A DNA stretch of 64,000 nucleotides. It comes from Auanema rhodensis. Lineage: Eukaryota > Nematoda > Chromadorea > Rhabditida > Rhabditidae. The DNA is taken from contig OZ059894.1 of assembly GCA_964057225.1 (NCBI GenBank), positions 24,024,476 through 24,088,475 of the forward strand, in the 5' to 3' direction. Each line of letters starts with the position of its first letter. The stretch's first letter is position 1. The position numbers and the translations under genes were made by a program. Positions 1 to 13,400 of this stretch are shown in pieces. Under the pieces are notes generated by a model. It saw nothing but the letters and a program-made list of their open reading frames with translations. It searched no databases and was not told where the DNA came from.

Positions 1-45
1 GACTTTGAAATTTACGTGAACTTTAATTTATGCTAATTAAATGTA

Positions 46-51
46 CACGTG
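46..51. other. CACGTG hexamer (E-box/G-box type), site 1 of the monomer
   Basis: The palindromic hexamer CACGTG recurs at monomer positions 46-51 in acacgtgat context. This hexamer is the classical target of bHLH/bZIP factors (G-box in plants, E-box in animals, CDEI core bound by Cbf1 in budding yeast). I saw no monomer in which this copy is broken. Binding is not shown; a 6-bp palindrome amplified by repetition can be a passenger. Confidence 0.55.
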
Positions 52-75
52 ATGTGCACTTGGTATGTAACTCGC

Positions 76-85
76 TTCACGTGAA
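76..85. other. Perfect palindrome ttcacgtgaa containing a second CACGTG
   Basis: Ten bases at monomer positions 76-85 read the same on both strands and contain a second CACGTG at 78-83. The core is lost in about eight monomers by T82 to G (16,626; 22,258; 23,490; 25,954; 27,186; 28,594; 32,290; 37,746), in two by C78 to A (33,518; 38,974) and in one by G83 to A (63,443). Other variants change only the flank (A84 to G; A84A85 to TG; A86 to C). With site 1 this gives roughly 720 CACGTG sites in the window. Protein binding is inference only. Confidence 0.6.
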
Positions 86-136
86 AGATAAAGAGATGCG
101 GTTTTCAAAATTAGATTCCCCATGTCCATATTAGTC

Positions 137-155
137 TAAAAACAAATTTTTATTG
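137..155. other. A-tract/T-tract segment in each monomer
   Basis: A run of five A, then aaa directly followed by ttttt, lies at monomer positions 138-151. AnTn tracts of this size bend or stiffen DNA and recur here once per 176 bp, which could help phase nucleosomes. Two monomers have an A152 to T change that makes a T8 run (around 41,859-41,866 and 63,331-63,338). This is structural inference from composition only. Confidence 0.4.
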
Positions 156-163
156 ATATTGGT

Positions 164-178
164 TCATGGTAACCATGA
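164..178. other. Dyad tcatggtaaccatga across the monomer junction
   Basis: Seven-base inverted arms (tcatggt / accatga) flank a single A, so the element could form a tiny hairpin or be read by a dimeric protein; it holds GGTAACC. It recurs at every junction. The common T/G polymorphism at position 164 sits on the outermost base of the left arm, so G164 monomers have 6-bp arms. Rare breaks are seen at 18,654, 21,470 and 25,166 (C174 to T) and near 19,002. Short dyads have been described in several centromeric satellites, but no function is shown here. Confidence 0.5.
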
Positions 179-2640
179 CTTTGAAATTTACGTGAACTTT
201 AATTTATGCTAATTAAATGTACACGTGATGTGCACTTGGTATGTAACTCGCTTCACGTGAACGATAAAGAGATGCGGTTTTCAAAATTAGATTCCCCATG
301 TCCATATTAGTCTAAAAACAAATTTTTATTGATATTGGTTCATGGTAACCATGACTTTGAAATTTACGTGAACTTTAATTTATGCTAATTAAATGTACAC
401 GTGATGTGCACTTGGTATGTAACTCGCTTCACGTGAACGATAAAGAGATGCGGTTTTCAAAATTAGATTCCCCATGTCCATATTAGTCTAAAAACAAATT
501 TTTATTGATATTGGTTCATGGTAACCATGACTTTGAAATTTACGTGAACTTCAATTTATGCTAATTAAATGTACACGTGATGTGCACTTGGTATGTAACT
601 CGCTTCACGTGAAAGATAAAGAGATGCGGTTTTCAAAATTAGATTCCCCATGTCCATATTAGTCTAAAAACAAATTTTCATTGATATTGGTTCATGGTAA
701 CCATGACTTTGAAATTTACGTGAACTTCAATTTATGCTAATTAAATGTACACGTGATGTGCACTTGGTATGTAACTCGCTTCACGTGAAAGATAAAGAGA
801 TGCGGTTTTCAAAATTAGATTCCCCATATCCATATTAGTCTAAAAACAAATTTTTATTGATATTGGTTCATGGTAACCATGACTTTGAAATTTACGTGAA
901 CTTCAATTTATGCTAATTAAATGTACACGTGATGTGCACTTGGTATGTAACTCGCTTCACGTGAAAGATAAAGAGATGCGGTTTTCAAAATTAGATTCCC
1001 CATGTCCATATTAGTCTAAAAACAAATTTTTATTGATATTGGTTCATGGTAACCATGACTTTGAAATTTACGTGAACTTCAATTTATGCTAATTAAATGT
1101 ACACGTGATGTGCACTTGGTATGTAACTCGCTTCACGTGAAAGATAAAGAGATGCGGTTTTCAAAATTAGATTCCCCATGTCCATATTAGTCTAAAAACA
1201 AATTTTTATTGATATTGGTGCATGGTAACCATGACTTTGAAATTTACGTGAACTTTAATTTATGCTAATTAAATGTACACGTGATGTGCACTTGGTATGT
1301 AACTCGCTTCACGTGAAAGATAAAGAGATGCGGTTTTCAAAATTAGATTCCCCATGTCCATATTAGTCTAAAAACAAATTTTTATTGATATTGGTTCATG
1401 GTAACCATGACTTTGAAATTTACGTGAACTTCAATTTATGCTAATTAAATGTACACGTGATGTGCACTTGGTATGTAACTCGCTTCACGTGAAAGATAAA
1501 GAGATGCGGTTTTCAAAATTAGATTCCCCATGTCCATATTAGTCTAAAAACAAATTTTTATTGATATTGGTGCATGGTAACCATGACTTTGAAATTTACG
1601 TGAACTTTAATTTATGCTAATTAAATGTACACGTGATGTGCACTTGGTATGTAACTCGCTTCACGTGAAAGATAAAGAGATGCGGTTTTCAAAATTAGAT
1701 TCCCCATATCCATATTAGTCTAAAAACAAATTTTTATTGATATTGGTTCATGGTAACCATGACTTTGAAATTTACGTGAACTTCAATTTATGCTAATTAA
1801 ATGTACACGTGATGTGCACTTGGTATGTAACTCGCTTCACGTGAAAGATAAAGAGATGCGGTTTCCAAAATTAGATTCCCCATGTCCATATTAGTCTAAA
1901 AACAAATTTTTATTGATATTGGTTCATGGTAACCATGACTTTGAAATTTACGTGAACTTTAATTTATGCTAATTAAATGTACACGTGATGTGCCCTTGGT
2001 ATGTAACTCGCTTCACGTGAAAGATAAAGAGATGCGGTTTTCAAAATTAGATTCCCCATGTCCATATTAGTCTAAAAACAAATTTTTATTGATATTGGTG
2101 CATGGTAACCATGACTTTGAAATTTACGTGAACTTTAATTTATGCTAATTAAATGTACACGTGATGTGCACTTGGTATGTAACTCGCTTCACGTGAAAGA
2201 TAAAGAGATGCGGTTTTCAAAATTAAATTTCCCATGTCCATATTAGTCTAAAAACAAATTTTTATTGATATTGGTGCATGGTAACCATGACTTTGAAATT
2301 TACGTGAACTTTAATTTATGCTAATTAAATGTACACGTGATGTGCACTTGGTATGTAACTCGCTTCACGTGAAAGATAAAGAGATGCGGTTTTCAAAATT
2401 AGATTCCCCATGTCCATATTAGTCTAAAAACAAATTTTTATTGATATTGGTTCATGGTAACCATGACTTTGAAATTTACGTGAACTTTAATTTATGCTAA
2501 TTAAATGTACACGTGATGTGCACTTGGTATGTAACTCGCTTCACGTGAAAGATAAAGAGATGCGGTTTTCAAAATTAGATTTCCCATGTCCATATTAGTC
2601 TAAAAACAAATTTTTATTGATATTGGTGCATGGTAACCAT

Positions 2641-5600
2641 GACTTTGAAATTTACGTGAACTTTAATTTATGCTAATTAAATGTACACGTGATGTGCACT
2701 TGGTATGTAACTCGCTTCACGTGAAAGATAAAGAGATGCGGTTTTCAAAATTAGATTCCCCATGTCCATATTAGTCTAAAAACAAATTTTTATTGATATT
2801 GGTGCATGGTAACCATGACTTTGAAATTTACGTGAACTTTAATTTATGCTAATTAAATGTACACGTGATGTGCACTTGGTATGTAACTCGCTTCACGTGA
2901 AAGATAAAGAGATACGGTTTTCAAAATTAGATTCCCCATGTCCATATTAGTCTAAAAACAAATTTTTATTGATATTGGTGCATGGTAACCATGACTTTGA
3001 AATTTACGTGAACTTTAATTTATGCTAATTAAATGTACACGTGATGTGCACTTGGTATGTAACTCGCTTCACGTGAAAGATAAAGAGATGCGGTTTTCAA
3101 AATTAGATTCCCCATGTCCATATTAGTCTAAAAACAAATTTTTATTGATATTGGTTCATGGTAACCATGACTTTGAAATTTACGTGAACTTTAATTTATG
3201 CTAATTAAATGTACACGTGATGTGCACTTGGTATGTAACTCGCTTCACGTGTGAGATAAAGAGATGCGGTTTTCAAAATTAGATTCCCCATGTCCATATT
3301 AGTCTAAAAACAAATTTTTATTGATATTGGTGCATGGTAACCATGACTTTGAAATTTACGTGAACTTTAATTTATGCTAATTAAATGTACACGTGATGTG
3401 CACTTGGTATGTAACTCGCTTCACGTGAAAGATAAAGAGATGCGGTTTTCAAAATTAGATTCCCCATGTCCATATTAGTCTAAAAACAAATTTTTATTGA
3501 TATTGGTTCATGGTAACCATGACTTTGAAATTTACGTGAACTTTAATTTATGCTAATTAAATGTACACGTGATGTGCACTTGGTATGTAACTCGCTTCAC
3601 GTGGAAGATAAAGAGATGCGGTTTTCAAAATTAGATTCCCCATGTCCATATTAGTCTAAAAACAAATTTTTATTGATATTGGTTCATGGTAACCATGACT
3701 TTGAAATTTACGTGAACTTCAATTTATGCTAATTAAATGTACACGTGATGTGCACTTGGTATGTAACTCGCTTCACGTGAAAGATAAAGAGATGCGGTTT
3801 TCAAAATTAGATTCCCCATGTCCATATTAGTTTAAAAACAAATTTTTATTGATATTGGTTCTTGGTAACCATGACTTTGAAATTTACGTGAACTTCAATT
3901 TATGCTAATTAAATGTACACGTGATGTGCACTTGGTATGTAACTCGCTTCACGTGAAAGATAAAGAGATGCGGTTTTCAAAATTAGATTCCCCATGTCCA
4001 TATTAGTCTAAAAACAACTTTTTATTGATATTGGTTCATGGTAACCATGACTTTGAAATTTACGTGAACTTCAATTTATGCTAATTAAATGTACACGTGA
4101 TGTGCACTTGGTATGTAACTCGCTTCACGTGAAAGATAAAGAGATGCGGTTTTCAAAATTAGATTCCCCATGTCCATATTAGTCTAATAACAAATTTTTA
4201 TTGATATTGGTTCATGGTAACCATGACTTTGATATTTACGTGAACTTCAATTTATGCTAATTAAATGTACACGTGATGTGCACTTGGTATGTAACTCGCT
4301 TCACGTGAAAGATAAAGAGATGCGGTTTTCAAAATTAGATTCCCCATGTCCATATTAGTCTAAAAACAAATTTTTATTGATATTGGTTCATGGTAACCAT
4401 GACTTTGAAATTTACGTGAACTTCAATTTATGCTAATTAAATGTACACGTGATGTGCACTTGGTATGTAACTCGCTTCACGTGAAAGATAAAAAGATGCG
4501 GTTTTCAAAATTAGATTCCCCATGTCCATATTAGTCTAAAAACAAATTTTTATTGATATTGGTGCATGGTAACCATGACTTTGAAATTTACGTGAACTTT
4601 AATTTATGCTAATTAAATGTACACGTGATGTGCACTTGGTATGTAACTCGCTTCACGTGAAAGATAAAGAGATGCGGTTTTCAAAATTAGATTCCCCATG
4701 TCCATATTAGTCTAAAAACAAATTTTTATTGATATTGGTTCATGGTAACCATGACTTTGAAATTTACGTGAACTTTAATTTATGCTAATTAAATGTACAC
4801 GTGATGTGCACTTGGTATGTAACTCGCTTCACGTGAACGATAAAGAGATGCGGTTTTCAAAATTAGATTCCCCATGTCCATATTAGTCTAAAAACAAATT
4901 TTTATTGATATTGGTTCATGGTAACCATGACTTTGAAATTTACGTGAACTTTAATTTATGCTAATTAAATGTACACGTGATGTGCACTTGGTATGTAACT
5001 CGCTTCACGTGGAAGATAAAGAGATGCGGTTTTCAAAATTAGATTCCCCATGTCCATATTAGTCTAAAAACAAATTTTTATTGATATTGGTTCATGGTAA
5101 CCATGACTTTGAAATTTACGTGAACTTCAATTTATGCTAATTAAATGTACACGTGATGTGCACTTGGTATGTAACTCGCTTCACGTGAAAGATAAAGAGA
5201 TGCGGTTTTCAAAATTAGATTCCCCATGTCCATATTAGTCTAAAAACAAATTTTTATTGATATTGGTGCATGGTAACCATGACTTTGAAATTTACGTGAA
5301 CTTTAATTTATGCTAATTAAATGTACACGTGATGTGCACTTGGTATGTAACTCGCTTCACGTGAAAGATAAAGAGATGCGGTTTTCAAAATTAGATTTCC
5401 CATGTCCATATTAGTCTAAAAACAAATTTTTATTGATATTGGTGCATGGTAACCATGACTTTGAAATTTACGTGAACTTTAATTTATGCTAATTAAATGT
5501 ACACGTGATGTGCACTTGGTATGTAACTCGCTTCACGTGAAAGATAAAGAGATGCGGTTTTCAAAATTAGATTCCCCATGTCCATATTAGTCTAAAAACA

Positions 5601-7480
5601 AATTTTTATTGATATTGGTGCATGGTAACCATGACTTTGAAATTTACGTGAACTTTAATTTATGCTAATTAAATGTACACGTGATGTGCACTTGGTATGT
5701 AACTCGCTTCACGTGAAAGATAAAGAGATACGGTTTTCAAAATTAGATTCCCCATGTCCATATTAGTCTAAAAACAAATTTTTATTGATATTGGTGCATG
5801 GTAACCATGACTTTGAAATTTACGTGAACTTTAATTTATGCTAATTAAATGTACACGTGATGTGCACTTGGTATGTAACTCGCTTCACGTGAAAGATAAA
5901 GAGATGCGGTTTTCAAAATTAGATTCCCCATGTCCATATTAGTCTAAAAACAAATTTTTATTGATATTGGTTCATGGTAACCATGACTTTGAAATTTACG
6001 TGAACTTTAATTTATGCTAATTAAATGTACACGTGATGTGCACTTGGTATGTAACTCGCTTCACGTGTGAGATAAAGAGATGCGGTTTTCAAAATTAGAT
6101 TCCCCATGTCCATATTAGTCTAAAAACAAATTTTTATTGATATTGGTGCATGGTAACCATGACTTTGAAATTTACGTGAACTTTAATTTATGCTAATTAA
6201 ATGTACACGTGATGTGCACTTGGTATGTAACTCGCTTCACGTGAAAGATAAAGAGATGCGGTTTTCAAAATTAGATTCCCCATGTCCATATTAGTCTAAA
6301 AACAAATTTTTATTGATATTGGTTCATGGTAACCATGACTTTGAAATTTACGTGAACTTTAATTTATGCTAATTAAATGTACACGTGATGTGCACTTGGT
6401 ATGTAACTCGCTTCACGTGGAAGATAAAGAGATGCGGTTTTCAAAATTAGATTCCCCATGTCCATATTAGTCTAAAAACAAATTTTTATTGATATTGGTT
6501 CATGGTAACCATGACTTTGAAATTTACGTGAACTTCAATTTATGCTAATTAAATGTACACGTGATGTGCACTTGGTATGTAACTCGCTTCACGTGAAAGA
6601 TAAAGAGATGCGGTTTTCAAAATTAGATTCCCCATGTCCATATTAGTCTAAAAACAACTTTTTATTGATATTGGTTCATGGTAACCATGACTTTGAAATT
6701 TACGTGAACTTCAATTTATGCTAATTAAATGTACACGTGATGTGCACTTGGTATGTAACTCGCTTCACGTGAAAGATAAAGAGATGCGGTTTTCAAAATT
6801 AGATTCCCCATGTCCATATTAGTCTAATAACAAATTTTTATTGATATTGGTTCATGGTAACCATGACTTTGAAATTTACGTGAACTTCAATTTATGCTAA
6901 TTAAATGTACACGTGATGTGCACTTGGTATGTAACTCGCTTCACGTGAAAGATAAAGAGATGCGGTTTTCAAAATTAGATTCCCCATGTCCATATTAGTC
7001 TAAAAACAAATTTTTATTGATATTGGTTCATGGTAACCATGACTTTGAAATTTACGTGAACTTCAATTTATGCTAATTAAATGTACACGTGATGTGCACT
7101 TGGTATGTAACTCGCTTCACGTGAAAGATAAAAAGATGCGGTTTTCAAAATTAGATTCCCCATGTCCATATTAGTCTAAAAACAAATTTTTATTGATATT
7201 GGTGCATGGTAACCATGACTTTGAAATTTACGTGAACTTTAATTTATGCTAATTAAATGTACACGTGATGTGCACTTGGTATGTAACTCGCTTCACGTGA
7301 AAGATAAAGAGATGCGGTTTTCAAAATTAGATTCCCCATGTCCATATTAGTCTAAAAACAAATTTTTATTGATATTGGTTCATGGTAACCATGACTTTGA
7401 AATTTACGTGAACTTTAATTTATGCTAATTAAATGTACACGTGATGTGCACTTGGTATGTAACTCGCTTCACGTGAACGA
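2641..7480. repeat. Nested 15/16-monomer duplication inside HOR A copy 1
   Basis: Markers recur at 2,816 bp (16 monomers): G98 to A at 2,914 and 5,730, the TG pair at 3,252 and 6,068, A84 to G at 3,604 and 6,420. Further on the spacing falls to 2,640 bp (15 monomers): the aacaactt variant at about 4,011 and 6,651, the taataac variant at 4,188 and 6,828, A86 to C at 4,838 and 7,478. One monomer, the one carrying the gtttaaa and ttcttgg variants near 3,832-3,862, has no counterpart in the second copy. Edges are approximate. Confidence 0.75.
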
Positions 7481-10400
7481 TAAAGAGATGCGGTTTTCAA
7501 AATTAGATTCCCCATGTCCATATTAGTCTAAAAACAAATTTTTATTGATATTGGTTCATGGTAACCATGACTTTGAAATTTACGTGAACTTTAATTTATG
7601 CTAATTAAATGTACACGTGATGTGCACTTGGTATGTAACTCGCTTCACGTGAACGATAAAGAGATGCGGTTTTCAAAATTAGATTCCCCATGTCCATATT
7701 AGTCTAAAAACAAATTTTTATTGATATTGGTTCATGGTAACCATGACTTTGAAATTTACGTGAACTTCAATTTATGCTAATTAAATGTACACGTGATGTG
7801 CACTTGGTATGTAACTCGCTTCACGTGAAAGATAAAGAGATGCGGTTTTCAAAATTAGATTCCCCATGTCCATATTAGTCTAAAAACAAATTTTCATTGA
7901 TATTGGTTCATGGTAACCATGACTTTGAAATTTACGTGAACTTCAATTTATGCTAATTAAATAAACACGTGATGTGCACTTGGTATGTAACTCGCTTCAC
8001 GTGAAAGATAAAGAGATGCGGTTTTCAAAATTAGATTCCCCATATCCATATTAGTCTAAAAACAAATTTTTATTGATATTGGTTCATGGTAACCATGACT
8101 TTGAAATTTACGTGAACTTCAATTTATGCTAATTAAATGTACACGTGATGTGCACTTGGTATGTAACTCGCTTCACGTGAAAGATAAAGAGATGCGGTTT
8201 TCAAAATTAGATTCCCCATGTCCATATTAGTCTAAAAACAAATTTTTATTGATATTGGTTCATGGTAACCATGACTTTGAAATTTACGTGAACTTCAATT
8301 TATGCTAATTAAATGTACACGTGATGTGCACTTGGTATGTAACTCGCTTCACGTGAAAGATAAAGAGATGCGGTTTTCAAAATTAGATTCCCCATGTCCA
8401 TATTAGTCTAAAAACAAATTTTTATTGATATTGGTGCATGGTAACCATGACTTTGAAATTTACGTGAACTTTAATTTATGCTAATTAAATGTACACGTGA
8501 TGTGCACTTGGTATGTAACTCGCTTCACGTGAAAGATAAAGAGATGCGGTTTTCAAAATTAGATTCCCCATGTCCATATTAGTCTAAAAACAAATTTTTA
8601 TTGATATTGGTTCATGGTAACCATGACTTTGAAATTTACGTGAACTTCAATTTATGCTAATTAAATGTACACGTGATGTGCACTTGGTATGTAACTCGCT
8701 TCACGTGAAAGATAAAGAGATGCGGTTTTCAAAATTAGATTCCCCATGTCCATATTAGTCTAAAAACAAATTTTTATTGATATTGGTGCATGGTAACCAT
8801 GACTTTGAAATTTACGTGAACTTTAATTTATGCTAATTAAATGTACACGTGATGTGCACTTGGTATGTAACTCGCTTCACGTGAAAGATAAAGAGATGCG
8901 GTTTTCAAAATTAGATTCCCCATATCCATATTAGTCTAAAAACAAATTTTTATTGATATTGGTTCATGGTAACCATGACTTTGAAATTTACGTGAACTTC
9001 AATTTATGCTAATTAAATGTACACGTGATGTGCACTTGGTATGTAACTCGCTTCACGTGAAAGATAAAGAGATGCGGTTTCCAAAATTAGATTCCCCATG
9101 TCCATATTAGTCTAAAAACAAATTTTTATTGATATTGGTTCATGGTAACCATGACTTTGAAATTTACGTGAACTTTAATTTATGCTAATTAAATGTACAC
9201 GTGATGTGCCCTTGGTATGTAACTCGCTTCACGTGAAAGATAAAGAGATGCGGTTTTCAAAATTAGATTCCCCATGTCCATATTAGTCTAAAAACAAATT
9301 TTTATTGATATTGGTGCATGGTAACCATGACTTTGAAATTTACGTGAACTTTAATTTATGCTAATTAAATGTACACGTGATGTGCACTTGGTATGTAACT
9401 CGCTTCACGTGAAAGATAAAGAGATGCGGTTTTCAAAATTAAATTTCCCATGTCCATATTAGTCTAAAAACAAATTTTTATTGATATTGGTGCATGGTAA
9501 CCATGACTTTGAAATTTACGTGAACTTTAATTTATGCTAATTAAATGTACACGTGATGTGCACTTGGTATGTAACTCGCTTCACGTGAAAGATAAAGAGA
9601 TGCGGTTTTCAAAATTAGATTCCCCATGTCCATATTAGTCTAAAAACAAATTTTTATTGATATTGGTTCATGGTAACCATGACTTTGAAATTTACGTGAA
9701 CTTTAATTTATGCTAATTAAATGTACACGTGATGTGCACTTGGTATGTAACTCGCTTCACGTGAAAGATAAAGAGATGCGGTTTTCAAAATTAGATTTCC
9801 CATGTCCATATTAGTCTAAAAACAAATTTTTATTGATATTGGTGCATGGTAACCATGACTTTGAAATTTACGTGAACTTTAATTTATGCTAATTAAATGT
9901 ACACGTGATGTGCACTTGGTATGTAACTCGCTTCACGTGAAAGATAAAGAGATGCGGTTTTCAAAATTAGATTCCCCATGTCCATATTAGTCTAAAAACA
10001 AATTTTTATTGATATTGGTGCATGGTAACCATGACTTTGAAATTTACGTGAACTTTAATTTATGCTAATTAAATGTACACGTGATGTGCACTTGGTATGT
10101 AACTCGCTTCACGTGAAAGATAAAGAGATACGGTTTTCAAAATTAGATTCCCCATGTCCATATTAGTCTAAAAACAAATTTTTATTGATATTGGTGCATG
10201 GTAACCATGACTTTGAAATTTACGTGAACTTTAATTTATGCTAATTAAATGTACACGTGATGTGCACTTGGTATGTAACTCGCTTCACGTGAAAGATAAA
10301 GAGATGCGGTTTTCAAAATTAGATTCCCCATGTCCATATTAGTCTAAAAACAAATTTTTATTGATATTGGTTCATGGTAACCATGACTTTGAAATTTACG

Positions 10401-13400
10401 TGAACTTTAATTTATGCTAATTAAATGTACACGTGATGTGCACTTGGTATGTAACTCGCTTCACGTGTGAGATAAAGAGATGCGGTTTTCAAAATTAGAT
10501 TCCCCATGTCCATATTAGTCTAAAAACAAATTTTTATTGATATTGGTGCATGGTAACCATGACTTTGAAATTTACGTGAACTTTAATTTATGCTAATTAA
10601 ATGTACACGTGATGTGCACTTGGTATGTAACTCGCTTCACGTGAAAGATAAAGAGATGCGGTTTTCAAAATTAGATTTCCCATGTCCATATTAGTCTAAA
10701 AACAAATTTTTATTGATATTGGTTCATGGTAACCATGACTTTGAAATTTACGTGAACTTTAATTTATGCTAATTAAATGTACACGTGATGTGCACTTGGT
10801 ATGTAACTCGCTTCACGTGGAAGATAAAGAGATGCGGTTTTCAAAATTAGATTCCCCATGTCCATATTAGTCTAAAAACAAATTTTTATTGATATTGGTT
10901 CATGGTAACCATGACTTTGAAATTTACGTGAACTTCAATTTATGCTAATTAAATGTACACGTGATGTGCACTTGGTATGTAACTCGCTTCACGTGAAAGA
11001 TAAAGAGATGCGGTTTTCAAAATTAGATTCCCCATGTCCATATTAGTTTAAAAACAAATTTTTATTGATATTGGTTCTTGGTAACCATGACTTTGAAATT
11101 TACGTGAACTTCAATTTATGCTAATTAAATGTACACGTGATGTGCACTTGGTATGTAACTCGCTTCACGTGAAAGATAAAGAGATGCGGTTTTCAAAATT
11201 AGATTCCCCATGTCCATATTAGTCTAAAAACAACTTTTTATTGATATTGGTTCATGGTAACCATGACTTTGAAATTTACGTGAACTTCAATTTATGCTAA
11301 TTAAATGTACACGTGATGTGCACTTGGTATGTAACTCGCTTCACGTGAAAGATAAAGAGATGCGGTTTTCAAAATTAGATTCCCCATGTCCATATTAGTC
11401 TAATAACAAATTTTTATTGATATTGGTTCATGGTAACCATGACTTTGATATTTACGTGAACTTCAATTTATGCTAATTAAATGTACACGTGATGTGCACT
11501 TGGTATGTAACTCGCTTCACGTGAAAGATAAAGAGATGCGGTTTTCAAAATTAGATTCCCCATGTCCATATTAGTCTAAAAACAAATTTTTATTGATATT
11601 GGTTCATGGTAACCATGACTTTGAAATTTACGTGAACTTCAATTTATGCTAATTAAATGTACACGTGATGTGCACTTGGTATGTAACTCGCTTCACGTGA
11701 AAGATAAAAAGATGCGGTTTTCAAAATTAGATTCCCCATGTCCATATTAGTCTAAAAACAAATTTTTATTGATATTGGTGCATGGTAACCATGACTTTGA
11801 AATTTACGTGAACTTTAATTTATGCTAATTAAATGTACACGTGATGTGCACTTGGTATGTAACTCGCTTCACGTGAAAGATAAAGAGATGCGGTTTTCAA
11901 AATTAGATTCCCCATGTCCATATTAGTCTAAAAACAAATTTTTATTGATATTGGTTCATGGTAACCATGACTTTGAAATTTACGTGAACTTTAATTTATG
12001 CTAATTAAATGTACACGTGATGTGCACTTGGTATGTAACTCGCTTCACGTGAACGATAAAGAGATGCGGTTTTCAAAATTAGATTCCCCATGTCCATATT
12101 AGTCTAAAAACAAATTTTTATTGATATTGGTTCATGGTAACCATGACTTTGAAATTTACGTGAACTTTAATTTATGCTAATTAAATGTACACGTGATGTG
12201 CACTTGGTATGTAACTCGCTTCACGTGGAAGATAAAGAGATGCGGTTTTCAAAATTAGATTCCCCATGTCCATATTAGTCTAAAAACAAATTTTTATTGA
12301 TATTGGTTCATGGTAACCATGACTTTGAAATTTACGTGAACTTCAATTTATGCTAATTAAATGTACACGTGATGTGCACTTGGTATGTAACTCGCTTCAC
12401 GTGAAAGATAAAGAGATGCGGTTTTCAAAATTAGATTCCCCATGTCCATATTAGTCTAAAAACAAATTTTTATTGATATTGGTTCATGGTAACCATGACT
12501 TTGAAATTTACGTGAACTTTAATTTATGCTAATTAAATGTACACGTGATGTGCACTTGGTATGTAACTCGCTTCACGTGTGAGATAAAGAGATGCGGTTT
12601 TCAAAATTAGATTCCCCATGTCCATATTAGTCTAAAAACAAATTTTTATTGATATTGGTGCATGGTAACCATGACTTTGAAATTTACGTGAACTTTAATT
12701 TATGCTAATTAAATGTACACGTGATGTGCACTTGGTATGTAACTCGCTTCACGTGAAAGATAAAGAGATGCGGTTTTCAAAATTAGATTCCCCATGTCCA
12801 TGTTAGTCTAAAAACAAATTTTTATTGATATTGGTTCATGGTAACCATGACTTTGAAATTTACGTGAACTTTAATTTATGCTAATTAAATGTACACGTGA
12901 TGTGCACTTGGTATGTAACTCGCTTCACGTGGAAGATAAAGAGATGCGGTTTTCAAAATTAGATTCCCCATGTCCATATTAGTCTAAAAACAAATTTTTA
13001 TTGATATTGGTTCATGGTAACCATGACTTTGAAATTTACGTGAACTTCAATTTATGCTAATTAAATGTACACGTGATGTGCACTTGGTATGTAACTCGCT
13101 TCACGTGGAAGATAAAGAGATGCGGTTTTCAAAATTAGATTCCCCATGTCCATATTAGTCTAAAAACAAATTTTTATTGATATTGGTTCATGGTAACCAT
13201 GACTTTGAAATTTACGTGAACTTCAATTTATGCTAATTAAATGTACACGTGATGTGCACTTGGTATGTAACTCGCTTCACGTGAAAGATAAAGAGATGCG
13301 GTTTTCAAAATTAGATTCCCCATGTCCATATTAGTCTAAAAACAACTTTTTATTGATATTGGTTCATGGTAACCATGACTTTGAAATTTACGTGAACTTT

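Larger units (their letters stand above)
1..176. repeat. Representative monomer with internal landmarks
   Basis: This first copy is used to describe the monomer. In order: ACGTG core at 14-18; AT-rich stretch with taattaa at 34-40; CACGTG at 46-51; GTGCAC palindrome at 54-59; CpG in ctcgct at 73-74; perfect 10-bp palindrome ttcacgtgaa at 76-85 with CACGTG at 78-83; CpG at 99-100; a C-rich patch near 118-127; A-tract then T-tract at 138-151; BstEII-type GGTAACC at 168-174 inside a dyad that runs into the next copy. Substitutions concentrate at 55-61, 82-95, 114-122 and 164, while most of 1-23 and 124-160 changes only rarely. That resembles other satellites, where constrained and variable segments alternate, but no function can be assigned. 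Confidence 0.9.

Noticed and set aside
78-83. Yeast-type CDEI centromere element
   Set aside because: CACGTG core matches, but the purine before TCACRTG is T here, there is no CDEII/CDEIII layout, and a 64-kb satellite array is not a point centromere.
161-174. Pol III B-box-like ggttcatgg and a downstream T5 run as a tRNA/SINE-type promoter
   Set aside because: Only the first five or six bases agree with the B box, there is no A box at a suitable distance, and no tRNA-like fold is visible.
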